A stretch of DNA of 64,000 nt from Lightella neohaematopini (GCA_025728385.1 JAOBJV010000001.1:41367-105366); one strand, 5' to 3'; numbered from the stretch's first letter, positions 39,282-49,143 are shown. Notes: a model not told the origin generated them from the letters alone. Numbers and translations: made by a program.

Positions 39282-39418
39282 AATATTATCCCCAATATCA
39301 AAAAATATTTTATATAAAACCTTTAATAACACTAGAAATATGAAATATATTAATATAAAATAACTTAAGTTAACAATAATTAAATAATAAATTATGTTAT
39401 TTATTTACAGTAAGATAT

Positions 39419-40435
39419 ATGCGTATTTTAGGTATTGAGACGTCTTGCGATGAAACTGGTATAGCTATTTATGATAGTGAATTAGGTGTATTAACAAATA
39501 ATGTATATAGTCAAATTAATACTCATAGTAAATATGGTGGGGTAGTTCCAGAATTAGCAGCACGTAGTCATAATGAAAATATTATATCTTTAATAAAAGA
39601 TGCTTTGCTAAAAACACATTCTTCTAAAAATAACATTAATGGAATAGCATATACAGCTGGACCAGGATTAGTTGGTTCATTGTTAGTTGGAGCATCAATA
39701 GCTAAGTCACTATCTTATGCTTGGAATATTCCTGTTATTACAATAAATCATATGGAAGGTCACTTATTATCTCCGATGTTAAATAATAATAAGCTATCTT
39801 TTCCATTTTTAGCATTGTTAATTTCTGGGAAACATACTCAATTAATTAGAGCTAATGGTATTGGTAACTATAATTTATTAGGTGAATCGTTAGATGATGC
39901 TGTTGGCGAAGTATTTGATAAGATTGCAGTAGCTTTAGGATTAAAATATCCAGGTGGTTTATCATTATCAATGTTAGCTAATCATGGTTTTTCTAATAAA
40001 TATATTTTTCCTAAACCATTAATTAATAAACCTAACTTAATGTTTAGCTTTTCTGGCTTGAAAACATCAGTGATTAATACAATCTATAGTTTATCTAATA
40101 TTAATTATCAAGACAAAGCTGATATAGCTAGATCTTTTGAAGACACAATAATAGAAATATTGGTAAATAAATGTGCTAAAGCAATACATTTAAGTAAACT
40201 AAAAAAATTAGTAATAGCTGGTGGTGTAAGTGCAAATAATAAGTTGAGATTTCATTTACATAGTATGATGAATAGAAAACAAGGAATATTATTTTGTCCT
40301 AACAAAGAATTATGTACAGATAACGGTGTAATGATAGCTTATGCTGGATTATTACATTTAAAAAATGGTAAATATAATAATTTAGAAACATCAATAAATC
40401 CTAATTGGCAGATATGCTCTATTAATTATAATTAA
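39419..40435 (+). CDS. tsaD: tRNA threonylcarbamoyladenosine transferase TsaD
   Basis: Transfers threonylcarbamoyl to A37 of tRNAs that read ANN codons, with TsaB, TsaE and TsaC. 338 residues (E. coli 337). The ATPase fold opens with MRILGIETSCDETGIAIYD. The metal-binding motif INHMEGHLLSP is near residue 110, followed by LISGKHTQL, GESLDDAVGEVFDK and AGGVSANNKLR. Divergent from rpsU, as in E. coli. The next gene folB begins after 4 bp. Confidence 0.97.
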   Translation: MRILGIETSCDETGIAIYDSELGVLTNNVYSQINTHSKYGGVVPELAARSHNENIISLIKDALLKTHSSKNNINGIAYTAGPGLVGSLLVGASIAKSLSYAWNIPVITINHMEGHLLSPMLNNNKLSFPFLALLISGKHTQLIRANGIGNYNLLGESLDDAVGEVFDKIAVALGLKYPGGLSLSMLANHGFSNKYIFPKPLINKPNLMFSFSGLKTSVINTIYSLSNINYQDKADIARSFEDTIIEILVNKCAKAIHLSKLKKLVIAGGVSANNKLRFHLHSMMNRKQGILFCPNKELCTDNGVMIAYAGLLHLKNGKYNNLETSINPNWQICSINYN

Positions 40436-40439
40436 ACTC

Positions 40440-40802
40440 ATGGATATAATTTATATAGAAAAATTAATAATAATAACTAAAATTGGTGTATATAATTGGG
40501 AAAAATTTAATTTACAAAAATTAATTATTGATTTAGAGATTAGTTATAATGGATCCTTAATAAGGTATGATAAATACAATAAATGTTTTATAGATTATAA
40601 GATTATTAGTGAAGAAGTAATATTAATAACAAATAATAAACATTTTTATTTAGTAGAACAATTAGCAGAGTATATTACACAACATTTAATAAAAAAATTT
40701 AATAATATATCTTATATAAAGATTAAAATTAGTAAACCAAATGCTATACCTAATGCATCAAATGTTAGTGTAATAATAAAAAGATATAATAAAAATAATT
40801 AG
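40440..40802 (+). CDS. folB: Dihydroneopterin aldolase
   Basis: Cleaves dihydroneopterin in folate synthesis. 120 residues (E. coli 122). The family opening MDIIYIEKLIIITKIGVYNWEK matches E. coli (MDIVFIEQLSVITTIGVYDWEQ), and the segment FYLVEQLAEYITQHLIKKF carries the conserved active-site Glu. The C-terminus IKIKISKPNAIPNASNVSVIIKR contains the family Lys-Pro-x-Ala. It lies between tsaD and uppP with 4 and 8 bp spacing, so one transcript is likely. Confidence 0.94.
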   Translation: MDIIYIEKLIIITKIGVYNWEKFNLQKLIIDLEISYNGSLIRYDKYNKCFIDYKIISEEVILITNNKHFYLVEQLAEYITQHLIKKFNNISYIKIKISKPNAIPNASNVSVIIKRYNKNN

Positions 40803-40810
40803 TTTTAGTT

Positions 40811-41632
40811 ATGGGAATAAACTATTTATTTTGTGAGATAAATTATAAAGAATATATTAGAATAATTATTTTAAGTATTGTTGAAGGCATAACTGAATTT
40901 TTACCAGTATCCTCTACTGGTCATATGATACTAGTTAGTAATTTATTAAATTTTAATAATAATAGAACAAAAATATTTGATATTATAATACAGTTTAGTT
41001 CTGTTATTGTTGTGATATTTTTTTTTAAAACTACATTACTAAAAATAATTAAACAGATTATTAATAGATCTGATGATAAAAATATTAATTTTTTTACTAG
41101 TCATATTATAATATGTTTAATTCCTATTGGAATTTTAGGTTTATTTTTTCATAAAAAATTAGAGCAATTAAGTAATGTTAATAATATTATTTTATCATTA
41201 TTATGGGGTAGTATTGCTTTAACTATTAGTGAATTTTTAAAATCTAATGAATTAAAAAAACGTATTAATTATTTGCAGGCTTTTATTATTGGTTGTATTC
41301 AATGTTTATCATTATTTCCTGGATTTTCAAGATTAGGAACTACTATTTTTAGTGGATCATTACTAAAAATTAATCGTTGTGTAATTATAGAATTTTCTTT
41401 TATAATGTCTATACCACTAATGTGTAGTACATCAATATTATCTATTATAGATAATATTGAATCACTAAAATTATCAGATATTCCAATATTAATAACTGGT
41501 ATATTAACTACATCTATCATTTTAATGGTAATTGGTAAAAAATGTTTATTATTTATTAAATATAAATCATTAAAATTAATTATAATATATAGACTTATAG
41601 TAATGACAATAATCTATTTTTATTTTAAATAA
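40811..41632 (+). CDS. uppP: Undecaprenyl-diphosphate phosphatase
   Basis: Membrane phosphatase that recycles the undecaprenyl carrier after cell-wall synthesis, complementing UppS (3138-3854). 273 residues, the same as E. coli, with about eight hydrophobic segments. The first family motif, EGITEFLPVSSTGHMIL, is near residue 20. The second is PGFSRLGTTIFSG, where the usual PGxSRSG Ser after Arg is Leu. It ends 10 bp before the convergent cca. Confidence 0.94.
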   Translation: MGINYLFCEINYKEYIRIIILSIVEGITEFLPVSSTGHMILVSNLLNFNNNRTKIFDIIIQFSSVIVVIFFFKTTLLKIIKQIINRSDDKNINFFTSHIIICLIPIGILGLFFHKKLEQLSNVNNIILSLLWGSIALTISEFLKSNELKKRINYLQAFIIGCIQCLSLFPGFSRLGTTIFSGSLLKINRCVIIEFSFIMSIPLMCSTSILSIIDNIESLKLSDIPILITGILTTSIILMVIGKKCLLFIKYKSLKLIIIYRLIVMTIIYFYFK

Positions 41633-41642
41633 TTAATTAATT

Positions 41643-42848
41643 CTATAAATTAATTTTCCATTTATTTAATAATAATAAGCGTCTTTTTTTTAATTCGTAA
41701 CTAATATTTTTTCCTGTAAATCCATCCCTTATTACTACATTAGCTTTTAAATTTTTTACTATATGATAAGCATCAAGTATTAAATCATACATATTCCACA
41801 TATAGTTTTTAAATTTTATACAAACACTATAATTGGCTTTACTAACTAGTAAAATTTGGTTAATTCTATCTGTACAATCTTTAATACCCATACGATTAAA
41901 CATATTTAATATATCATTAATATTTAGATTATTAATATTTATTAATGTACTGTAACAGTCGTTAATAATTTTAAGTAAATTAAATAGTTTATTAGGTAAT
42001 TTTAATCTTTTATGCATAAGATAAATTATATTTGTCTCTCTACTTTTAATTAGTGAATTATTTAATAACGGTAAATTAAAACATAAAGTAACAAAGCGTA
42101 TATTAATATTATTCGACATTTTTACACTATTAGATAAAGCTAATAATGCATAATCGCCAGCATTTATAAAATTTTTACATTTTAAAAAAATTTTTTTACT
42201 GAATAAGTTATATATTTCTGGAAATATAATATCTAGTACTTTACATTTTTTTAAAACAATAAAAAATATATGTGGATTTTTAGTTGATAAAGCTAATACA
42301 GTTTCTTTCCAAATTCTTTCTGGAGATAACATAAATAATTCTCTTTTCATTTGTTTCATAATATTTAATGTTTCTGGAGCAATAGTAAAATTTAAATGGG
42401 CAAATCTAGCAGCAAAACGAGCCACTCGTAACACTCTAAGTGGATCATCTTTAAATGATTCAGATACATGTCTAAGTATACGTAATTTAATATCTTTTCT
42501 TCCATTATATGGATCAATAATATTACCATCTTTATCTATTGCCATTGCGTTAATTGTTAAGTCACGTCTAAATAAATCTTCTTCAACAGTAATTAGTGGA
42601 GAAGTATAAAAATTAAAACCCTTATGTCCAAAACCAGTTTTTTTTTCTTTACGTGCTAATGCATATTCTTCCTTACTATTTGGATGTATAAAAACAGGAA
42701 AATCTTTACCTACTTGATAGTATCCTTTAGATAATAAGTATTGAGGTGTTGCACCAATAATTAACCAATCTCTTTCTTTTACTGGTATGTTTAATAACAT
42801 ATCTCTTACTGCACCACCAACTAAATATTTTTTTGATTTTATAATCAT
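41643..42848 (-). CDS. cca: CCA-adding tRNA nucleotidyltransferase with degraded HD domain
   Basis: Adds CCA to tRNA 3' ends. 401 residues (E. coli 412). The N-terminal class II nucleotidyltransferase domain is well conserved: YLVGGAVRDMLLN, then VKERDW where E. coli has VKDRDW (the first of the two metal-binding Asp residues is Glu), RRDLTINAMA, DPYNGRKD, and PLRVLRVARFAARF. The C-terminal HD phosphohydrolase domain is eroded: E. coli TLCHDLGKG reads TLCFNLPLL here, so the His-Asp pair and the following His cluster are gone. Since no visible tRNA gene encodes CCA, the CCA activity should be essential. It starts with ATG at 42848 and is divergent from hldE. Confidence 0.93.
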   Translation of the reverse strand: MIIKSKKYLVGGAVRDMLLNIPVKERDWLIIGATPQYLLSKGYYQVGKDFPVFIHPNSKEEYALARKEKKTGFGHKGFNFYTSPLITVEEDLFRRDLTINAMAIDKDGNIIDPYNGRKDIKLRILRHVSESFKDDPLRVLRVARFAARFAHLNFTIAPETLNIMKQMKRELFMLSPERIWKETVLALSTKNPHIFFIVLKKCKVLDIIFPEIYNLFSKKIFLKCKNFINAGDYALLALSNSVKMSNNINIRFVTLCFNLPLLNNSLIKSRETNIIYLMHKRLKLPNKLFNLLKIINDCYSTLININNLNINDILNMFNRMGIKDCTDRINQILLVSKANYSVCIKFKNYMWNMYDLILDAYHIVKNLKANVVIRDGFTGKNISYELKKRRLLLLNKWKINL

Positions 42849-42958
42849 AAATAATAAATTTTAATATATAATATTAATAGTAATAACTTATAACTTATAG
42901 TAAATTAAACACTGTAATAATTAAATTTATAAATATAATAGGATATATAAAAATTTTT

Positions 42959-43906
42959 ATGTTAAAACAAATTGTATCAAATTTTAATAATATTAGTATA
43001 TTAGTTATTGGTGATATTATTTTAGATAGATATTATTATGGAATAAATATTGGTAATGCATCAGAATCACCAACACCAATTATCAAAATAAATAATATTC
43101 AAGAAAAACCAGGTGGTGCCGCAAATGTCGCAATTAATATATCTAATTTAAAAGGTAATGTAAATATTATTAGTTTATCTGGTTATGATTATGCTACAAA
43201 ATATATTAGAAATAAATTAGTCAATAGTAATATTAAATGTAATTTAATTAAGGTAAAAAATTACAATACCACTATAAAATCTAGAATTATATCAGATAAT
43301 AATCAAATAATAAGATTAGATTTAGAAAATAAAAATAATTATTTTCAATCACCAATAATGATTAAAAAAATTAAATCAATTTTACCTAATGTAAATATGT
43401 TGGTATTATCAGATTATAATAAAGGTACATTATCATCAGTTCAAGAAATAATAAAGTTAGCGCGTAATCTTAATATTCCTATTATAGTTGATCCAAAAGG
43501 TAATAATTATGATAAATATAAAGGTGCTAATATATTAACACCAAATATTTATGAGTTCCAAAAAGCTATTGGTGCTATTTGTTATAGTAATGATGATATT
43601 GTATTTTATGGACTAAATGTTATTAAAAAATATGATTTGTCAGCTTTATTGATAACTCGTGATAAACATGGAGTTAGTTTAATACAACCAAATGATAATC
43701 CATTACACATTTTAGCAACACAAAATAAGAATATATATAATGTAGTTGGAGCAGGTGATGTAATTATTAGCATTCTAGCTCTTTTATTATCTAGTAATGT
43801 TAATATTAAAGATTCATGTGTATTATCTAATAAAGCTGCTGGTTTATTAGTTAGTAAAAATAATTATTTTAATATAGAATTAGAAGATTTTATTAGTTTA
43901 ATTTAA
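42959..43906 (+). CDS. hldE: Heptose 7-phosphate kinase domain only (HldE N-terminal half)
   Basis: In E. coli HldE (477 residues) fuses a ribokinase-type heptose-7-phosphate kinase to an adenylyltransferase. The protein here is 315 residues and ends at the kinase boundary. The kinase motifs are LVIGDIILDRYYYG, EKPGGAANVAINISNL, LSDYNKGTLS, DPKGNNYDKYKGANILTPN, and the catalytic NVVGAGDVIISILALLLSSN (E. coli DTTGAGDTV). The next 110 bp to ribB hold no adenylyltransferase remnant. Either a kinase-only enzyme or a gene on its way out; gmhA upstream in the pathway is frameshifted (22529-23105), which favours decay. Confidence 0.9.
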   Translation: MLKQIVSNFNNISILVIGDIILDRYYYGINIGNASESPTPIIKINNIQEKPGGAANVAINISNLKGNVNIISLSGYDYATKYIRNKLVNSNIKCNLIKVKNYNTTIKSRIISDNNQIIRLDLENKNNYFQSPIMIKKIKSILPNVNMLVLSDYNKGTLSSVQEIIKLARNLNIPIIVDPKGNNYDKYKGANILTPNIYEFQKAIGAICYSNDDIVFYGLNVIKKYDLSALLITRDKHGVSLIQPNDNPLHILATQNKNIYNVVGAGDVIISILALLLSSNVNIKDSCVLSNKAAGLLVSKNNYFNIELEDFISLI

Positions 43907-44016
43907 AATAAGAATTAATATTTATATCTATTACGTAAATAAATACTATAAATTTTATACTATTATAGTATTATAATTATTTATGATTATAATTAATTTT
44001 ATTATAAAAATATTTT

Positions 44017-44658
44017 ATGAATTACATACTTAATAATTATTTTGGTAAACCAACACAACGTGTGATAAATGCTATTAGTTCCTTTAAAAGAGGTAATGGC
44101 GTATTAGTTATCGATGATGAAGATCGTGAAAATGAAGGTGATATTATATTTTCTGCAGAAAATATAACTGTAGAACAAATGGCTTTTACTATACGTTACG
44201 GTAGTGGAATAGTATGTTTATGTTTAACAGAAGAAAGAAGAAAACAACTAGATTTAAATATGATGGTAAAAAATAATAATAGTCGTTATCAGACTGCATT
44301 TACAGTTACAATAGAAGCAGCTCGTGGAGTAACCACTGGTGTTTCTGCAGCAGATAGAGTTACTACAATTAAAACTGCTATTAAAGATGATGCTAAACCA
44401 TCTGATTTAAATAGACCTGGTCACGTATTCCCTTTACTGGCAAAAAATGGTGGAGTATTAACCAGACGTGGACATACTGAAGCTACTATAGACTTAACTA
44501 TTTTAGCTGGATTAAAACCATTTGGAGTATTATGTGAAATTATTAATGAAGATGGTACTATGGCCCGTACTCCAGATATTATAAATTTTGCTAATAAATT
44601 TAATATGCCAGTAATAACGATTAATGATTTAGTTAATTATCGTAAAAATAATACATAA
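44017..44658 (+). CDS. ribB: 3,4-dihydroxy-2-butanone 4-phosphate synthase
   Basis: Makes the four-carbon precursor of riboflavin from ribulose 5-phosphate. 213 residues (E. coli 217). Clear family blocks: VLVIDDEDRENEGDIIFSAE (metal-binding Glu), RYGSGIVCL, TGVSAADRVTTI, RPGHVFPL, GGVLTRRGHTEATIDL and the Glu-containing CEIINEDGTMARTPDI. Downstream of hldE as in E. coli. Retention suggests that flavin synthesis is kept, which fits the flavin-dependent MnmG and Fre in the window. Confidence 0.97.
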   Translation: MNYILNNYFGKPTQRVINAISSFKRGNGVLVIDDEDRENEGDIIFSAENITVEQMAFTIRYGSGIVCLCLTEERRKQLDLNMMVKNNNSRYQTAFTVTIEAARGVTTGVSAADRVTTIKTAIKDDAKPSDLNRPGHVFPLLAKNGGVLTRRGHTEATIDLTILAGLKPFGVLCEIINEDGTMARTPDIINFANKFNMPVITINDLVNYRKNNT

Positions 44659-44665
44659 AAATTTT

Positions 44666-45379
44666 ATGATTGCTTTATTAAGAATTATAATAATTTTACC
44701 TTATTTTATTTTTATATGTATTTACGGTATTTTTTACTGTTTAGTTAAATTTAAAAATAAAAATAATGTTATGGTAATTAGTAAATTATTTAATAAGATA
44801 TCAATTCTATTAGGTATAAAAATAAGAATATATCAATATAATAGATTAATTAATAATGATAATTGTATATATATTGCTAATCATCAGAATATTTATGATA
44901 TATTTATTACTTCATGCATTATACAAAATAATACTATAACTATAGGAAAAAAAGAGATAATTTTTATTCCATTATTTGGAATATTATATTGGTTAAGTGG
45001 TAATATTTTTATTAATAGAAATATTAATTATCGCAGTTTTAATAATTTAAATAATATTATAAATAGTATAAAAAAACGTAACGTTTCAGTATTAATTTTT
45101 CCTGAAGGCACACGTAGTAATAGTAAAAAACTATTACCATTTAAAACTGGTGCTTTTTATATCGCAATGAATAATAATATGTCTATTGTGCCAATATGCA
45201 TATCTAACACTAATAATATTAGATTAAATCGTTGGAATAATGGTATTATTACTATTTATATTTTACCTAAACTAATATTTAATAGTTATAAAAGTAAAAA
45301 TTTAAGAGAAATAGCTAATCAATGTTTTAAACAAATGAAAAATAAATTAACTAGTATAAATAATATTAAAAAATATTAA
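44666..45379 (+). CDS. plsC: 1-acyl-sn-glycerol-3-phosphate acyltransferase
   Basis: Second acylation of glycerol-3-phosphate, giving phosphatidate for CdsA. 237 residues (E. coli 245). An N-terminal membrane helix is followed by the acyltransferase motif 1 IANHQNIYDIF (NHQxxxD) and motif 3 IFPEGTRSNSKKLLPFKTGAF, with VPICISNTN as motif 4. It starts 7 bp after ribB and ends 1 bp before the convergent yfaE stop. Function inferred from motifs and length; well supported. Confidence 0.94.
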   Translation: MIALLRIIIILPYFIFICIYGIFYCLVKFKNKNNVMVISKLFNKISILLGIKIRIYQYNRLINNDNCIYIANHQNIYDIFITSCIIQNNTITIGKKEIIFIPLFGILYWLSGNIFINRNINYRSFNNLNNIINSIKKRNVSVLIFPEGTRSNSKKLLPFKTGAFYIAMNNNMSIVPICISNTNNIRLNRWNNGIITIYILPKLIFNSYKSKNLREIANQCFKQMKNKLTSINNIKKY

Positions 45380-45380
45380 T

Positions 45381-45638
45381 TTATATTTGTATAATTATAT
45401 TGGTTATAGGTGTACAAATACATGGTAAAATTTCATTCTTTTGAATAACAATGGTTGGTATTTTTAGATATCTTACTTTTCCTATTAATAATTTTAATTT
45501 ACATAGGCCACATTGGCCTGATTTGCATTGATATTGAATATTAATATTATTTATTTCTAATGTATATAATAAAGAAAAATGTTCCTTACAGGAATATAAT
45601 AATATATTACTAGAATATAAATATATTTTGCAAACCAT
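45381..45638 (-). CDS. yfaE: 2Fe-2S ferredoxin YfaE
   Basis: Small plant-type ferredoxin that maintains the diferric-tyrosyl radical cofactor of NrdB. 85 residues (E. coli 84). The cluster ligands are visible: YQCKSGQCGLCKLKLL (three Cys) and LPCICTP (fourth Cys). It lies 11 bp after nrdB as in Enterobacterales, and its retention indicates that class Ia ribonucleotide reductase is in active use under aerobic conditions. Confidence 0.94.
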   Translation of the reverse strand: MVCKIYLYSSNILLYSCKEHFSLLYTLEINNINIQYQCKSGQCGLCKLKLLIGKVRYLKIPTIVIQKNEILPCICTPITNIIIQI

Positions 45639-45649
45639 TATTAAATTTT

Positions 45650-46780
45650 TTATAATTTAAAATTACTTAGTTCTTTGTAATTAATTTCAGAATCTATTTG
45701 TCCCACTAAATATGAACTAACTTCTGCTTCTTGGGGAGCCATTTGTACGTTATCAGATATTAACCAATTATTAATCCACGGAATTGGATTATAATTAATA
45801 TTAAATATTGGTTTAAAACCAATAGCTTTCATCCTAATATTAGTAATATATTCAATATATTGACATAGTATTTCTTTATTTAATCCAATTATATTACCCT
45901 TACAAAATAAATAATTTACCCATTCTTTTTCTTGCTGAGCTACTAATAAAAATAAATTATTACCTTGTTTTCTACAGTTATAAGCGATATTAGACATTTC
46001 TTGATCATCTTCACCAGAATGAATTAAATTTATTATATATTGTGTTCCAGTAACATGTAATGCTTCGTCTCGCGCAATAAGTCTAATTATTTTTGCGTTA
46101 CCTTCCATTAATTTTCTTTCAGCAAATGCAAAAGCACAAGCAAAACTAACATAAAACCTAATTGATTCTAGAGCGCAAATACTAATTAAACATAAATATA
46201 ATTTTTCTTTTAATGTTTTTAAATTAATTATTATTTTATTACCATTAATATAATGTATACCAGTACCTAATAAATTATAATAATGGACAAAATTAATTAA
46301 TTCATCATAATAAAATACAATATTTTTGGATCTTTTTAAAATTTCTTTATTAGATATAATATTATCAAAAACTAATGATGGATCATTAATAATATTTCTA
46401 ATGATATGTGTATATGATCTAGAGTGAATAGTTTCATAAAATGACCACGTTTCTACCCATGTTTCTAATTCTGGGATTGATATAATCGGTAATAAAGAAA
46501 CATTAGGACTGCGACTTTGTATAGAATCTAATAATGTTTGATATTTTAAATTACTGAGAAAAATATGTTTTTCTTTTTCTGATAAAGTTAAGTAATCTAT
46601 TCTATCACGAGAAATATCAATTTCTTCAGGTCTCCAAAAAAAAGATAATTGTTTTTCAATTAACTTTTCAAAAAAAATATATTTTTGTTGATCAAATCTA
46701 GAGATATTAACAGATTGACCAAAAAACATTGGTTCTATTAATTGATTATTTTTTAATTGAGAAAATGTTGTATATAACAT
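45650..46780 (-). CDS. nrdB: Class Ia ribonucleotide reductase, beta subunit
   Basis: Radical-bearing subunit of ribonucleotide reductase. 376 residues, identical to E. coli. The radical tyrosine and iron ligands are in YETIHSRSYTHIIRNI, more ligands are in EGNAKIIRLIARDEALHVTGTQ, and the C-terminal tail that binds NrdA is ...EINYKELSNFKL. Encoded with nrdA and yfaE on one strand, spacing 26 and 11 bp. Confidence 0.97.
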   Translation of the reverse strand: MLYTTFSQLKNNQLIEPMFFGQSVNISRFDQQKYIFFEKLIEKQLSFFWRPEEIDISRDRIDYLTLSEKEKHIFLSNLKYQTLLDSIQSRSPNVSLLPIISIPELETWVETWSFYETIHSRSYTHIIRNIINDPSLVFDNIISNKEILKRSKNIVFYYDELINFVHYYNLLGTGIHYINGNKIIINLKTLKEKLYLCLISICALESIRFYVSFACAFAFAERKLMEGNAKIIRLIARDEALHVTGTQYIINLIHSGEDDQEMSNIAYNCRKQGNNLFLLVAQQEKEWVNYLFCKGNIIGLNKEILCQYIEYITNIRMKAIGFKPIFNINYNPIPWINNWLISDNVQMAPQEAEVSSYLVGQIDSEINYKELSNFKL

Positions 46781-46806
46781 AATTTATTTACCTAATCTAT
46801 ATATTT

Positions 46807-49074
46807 TTAAATTTTACAAGCACCACTATCACAATCATTATTATTCATTAATGTTTGATTTAAAATATTTATATTATTATCACGTGTATTCTGATAGTAC
46901 AAAGTTTTTATTCCTAATTTATAAGAAGTTAATAGATCTTTTATTAGTTGTTGCATAGGTATTTTACCAGATGAAAATTTACTAGGATCATAATTGGTAT
47001 TAGTAGAAATTGATTGATCAATAAATTTTTGCATAATACTAACTAATTTTAAATAACCATAATTATTAGGTAAATTCCACAATAATTCATAATAGTTGCG
47101 TAACTTAATTGCTTCAGGTATAACTTGTTTTAATATACCATCTTTTGATGCTTTGATTGTAACAAAACCTCTTGGTGGTTCTATTCCATTGGTAGCATTT
47201 GAAATTTGTGAAGAAGTTTCAGATGGCATAATAGCAGATAAAGAAGAATTTCTTAAACCATATTTTTTAATATTCTTACGTAATTCTTCCCAGTTATAAT
47301 ATAATGGTTCATTAACTATATTATCAACATCTTTTTTATAAGTATCTATAGGTAAAATACCATTATAATAATTTGTTTCATTAAACCAAGAGCACATACC
47401 TTTTTCTTTTGCTAAATCACAGGATGCTTTTAGTAAAAAATATTGTATAGCTTCAAATGTACGATGAGTTAATTTATTAGCACTACCATCAGAATAACGA
47501 ACACCATTTTTCGCTAAATAATATGCAAAATTAATTACTCCAATGCCTAATGATCTTCTATTTATAGTACTAATTTTTGCTGCAGGAATTAGATAATGTT
47601 GATAATCTATTAGTTCATCTAACGCACGAACAATTAATACTGATAATTCACTAAAATCATTTAAATCTTGTATTTCTCCTAAATTAAATGCTGATAAAGT
47701 ACATAATGCTACTTCACCATTATTATCATGTATATCTTCTAATGGTTTAGTTGGTAAAACTATTTCTAAACATAAATTAGATTGTTTAATTGGGGCAATT
47801 TTTGGATTAAATGAACTATGACTATTACAATGATCAACATGTTGTATATATATTCTACCAGTAGATGTTCTTTCTTTCATCATTAAAGAAAACAATTCTC
47901 TAGCTTTAATATAACCATGACGAATTTTGCTATTTTTTTCATATTCCTCGTATAAATATTTAAATTTTTTTTGATCAGAAAAAAATGCATTATATAAGTC
48001 TGGTACATCAGAAGGACTAAATAAAGTTATGTGCTTATCATCAATTAATCTCTGATACATTAATTTATTTAATTGTACACCATAATCTATGTGTCTTACT
48101 CTATTAGTTTCAACACCTCTATTATTTTTCAAAACTAATAAATTTTCTATTTCTAAATGCCAAATAGGATAAAAAATAGTAGCAGCTCCCCCTCTTACAC
48201 CACCTTGTGAACAAGATTTAACTGCTGTTTGAAAATGTTTATAAAATGGTATACAACCAGTATGAAACGTTTCTCCTCCTCTAATAGGACTACCTATAGC
48301 TCTTATTCTACCAGCATTTATACCTATACCAGCTCTTTGTGATATATATTTCATAATAATACTAGATGTTGCGTTAATTGAATTAATACTATCATTACAT
48401 TCAATTAGCACACATGAACTAAATTGTTTTGTTGGTGTACGTACACCTGACATAATTGGTGTAGGTAAAGAAATTTTAAATGTAGATATTGCATCATAAA
48501 ATTTTTTTATATAATTCAAACGATTTTTTTTATCGTAATTAGAAAATAAACAAGCAGCTATAAGAATATATAAAAATTGTGCACTTTCATATATTTTACC
48601 AGTAACTCTATTTTGTACTAAATATTTATTTTCTAATTGTTTTATTGCTACATAAGAAAAATTCATATCACGATAATGATCTATAAAACTATTCATATAT
48701 TCAAATTCATTGATATCATAATAATCAATAATTTTTTTATCATATTTACCTAGATTAATTAAATTTATAACATGATTATATAATTTAGGTGGATTAAATG
48801 TACCGTATGCTTTTTTTCTTAAGTTAAACATTACTAATCTTGCTGCTAAATATTGATAATCAGGATATTTATAAGATATTAAATCAGCAGTTACTTTAAT
48901 TAAAATTTCATGAATATCAATAGTTTTTATACCATTATATAGTTGTGTATAAGAATAGTGCTCTATTTTTTTTATGGAAATATTACTTAATCCGACGGAT
49001 GCTCTATTAATAACTCGTTTAATTTTATTAAAATTAATACGTTCTTTATCGCCATTTCGTTTAATTACTAACAT
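46807..49074 (-). CDS. nrdA: Class Ia ribonucleotide reductase, alpha subunit
   Basis: Catalytic subunit reducing ribonucleoside diphosphates. 755 residues (E. coli 761). An N-terminal ATP-cone region (MLVIKRNGDKERINFNKIKR) is followed by the catalytic barrel with FSSCVLIECNDS, the SQRAGIGINAGRIRAIGSPI block, and the active-site NLCLEIVLPTKPL. The C-terminal redox pair CDSGACKI is preserved. Together with NrdB and YfaE it supplies dNTPs for replication. Confidence 0.98.
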   Translation of the reverse strand: MLVIKRNGDKERINFNKIKRVINRASVGLSNISIKKIEHYSYTQLYNGIKTIDIHEILIKVTADLISYKYPDYQYLAARLVMFNLRKKAYGTFNPPKLYNHVINLINLGKYDKKIIDYYDINEFEYMNSFIDHYRDMNFSYVAIKQLENKYLVQNRVTGKIYESAQFLYILIAACLFSNYDKKNRLNYIKKFYDAISTFKISLPTPIMSGVRTPTKQFSSCVLIECNDSINSINATSSIIMKYISQRAGIGINAGRIRAIGSPIRGGETFHTGCIPFYKHFQTAVKSCSQGGVRGGAATIFYPIWHLEIENLLVLKNNRGVETNRVRHIDYGVQLNKLMYQRLIDDKHITLFSPSDVPDLYNAFFSDQKKFKYLYEEYEKNSKIRHGYIKARELFSLMMKERTSTGRIYIQHVDHCNSHSSFNPKIAPIKQSNLCLEIVLPTKPLEDIHDNNGEVALCTLSAFNLGEIQDLNDFSELSVLIVRALDELIDYQHYLIPAAKISTINRRSLGIGVINFAYYLAKNGVRYSDGSANKLTHRTFEAIQYFLLKASCDLAKEKGMCSWFNETNYYNGILPIDTYKKDVDNIVNEPLYYNWEELRKNIKKYGLRNSSLSAIMPSETSSQISNATNGIEPPRGFVTIKASKDGILKQVIPEAIKLRNYYELLWNLPNNYGYLKLVSIMQKFIDQSISTNTNYDPSKFSSGKIPMQQLIKDLLTSYKLGIKTLYYQNTRDNNINILNQTLMNNNDCDSGACKI

Positions 49075-49143
49075 AATATAATTAACTATACAAATTATTT
49101 AGTTTAATATTTTAAAATTATTAATTACTTAAGTAGATAAGTA

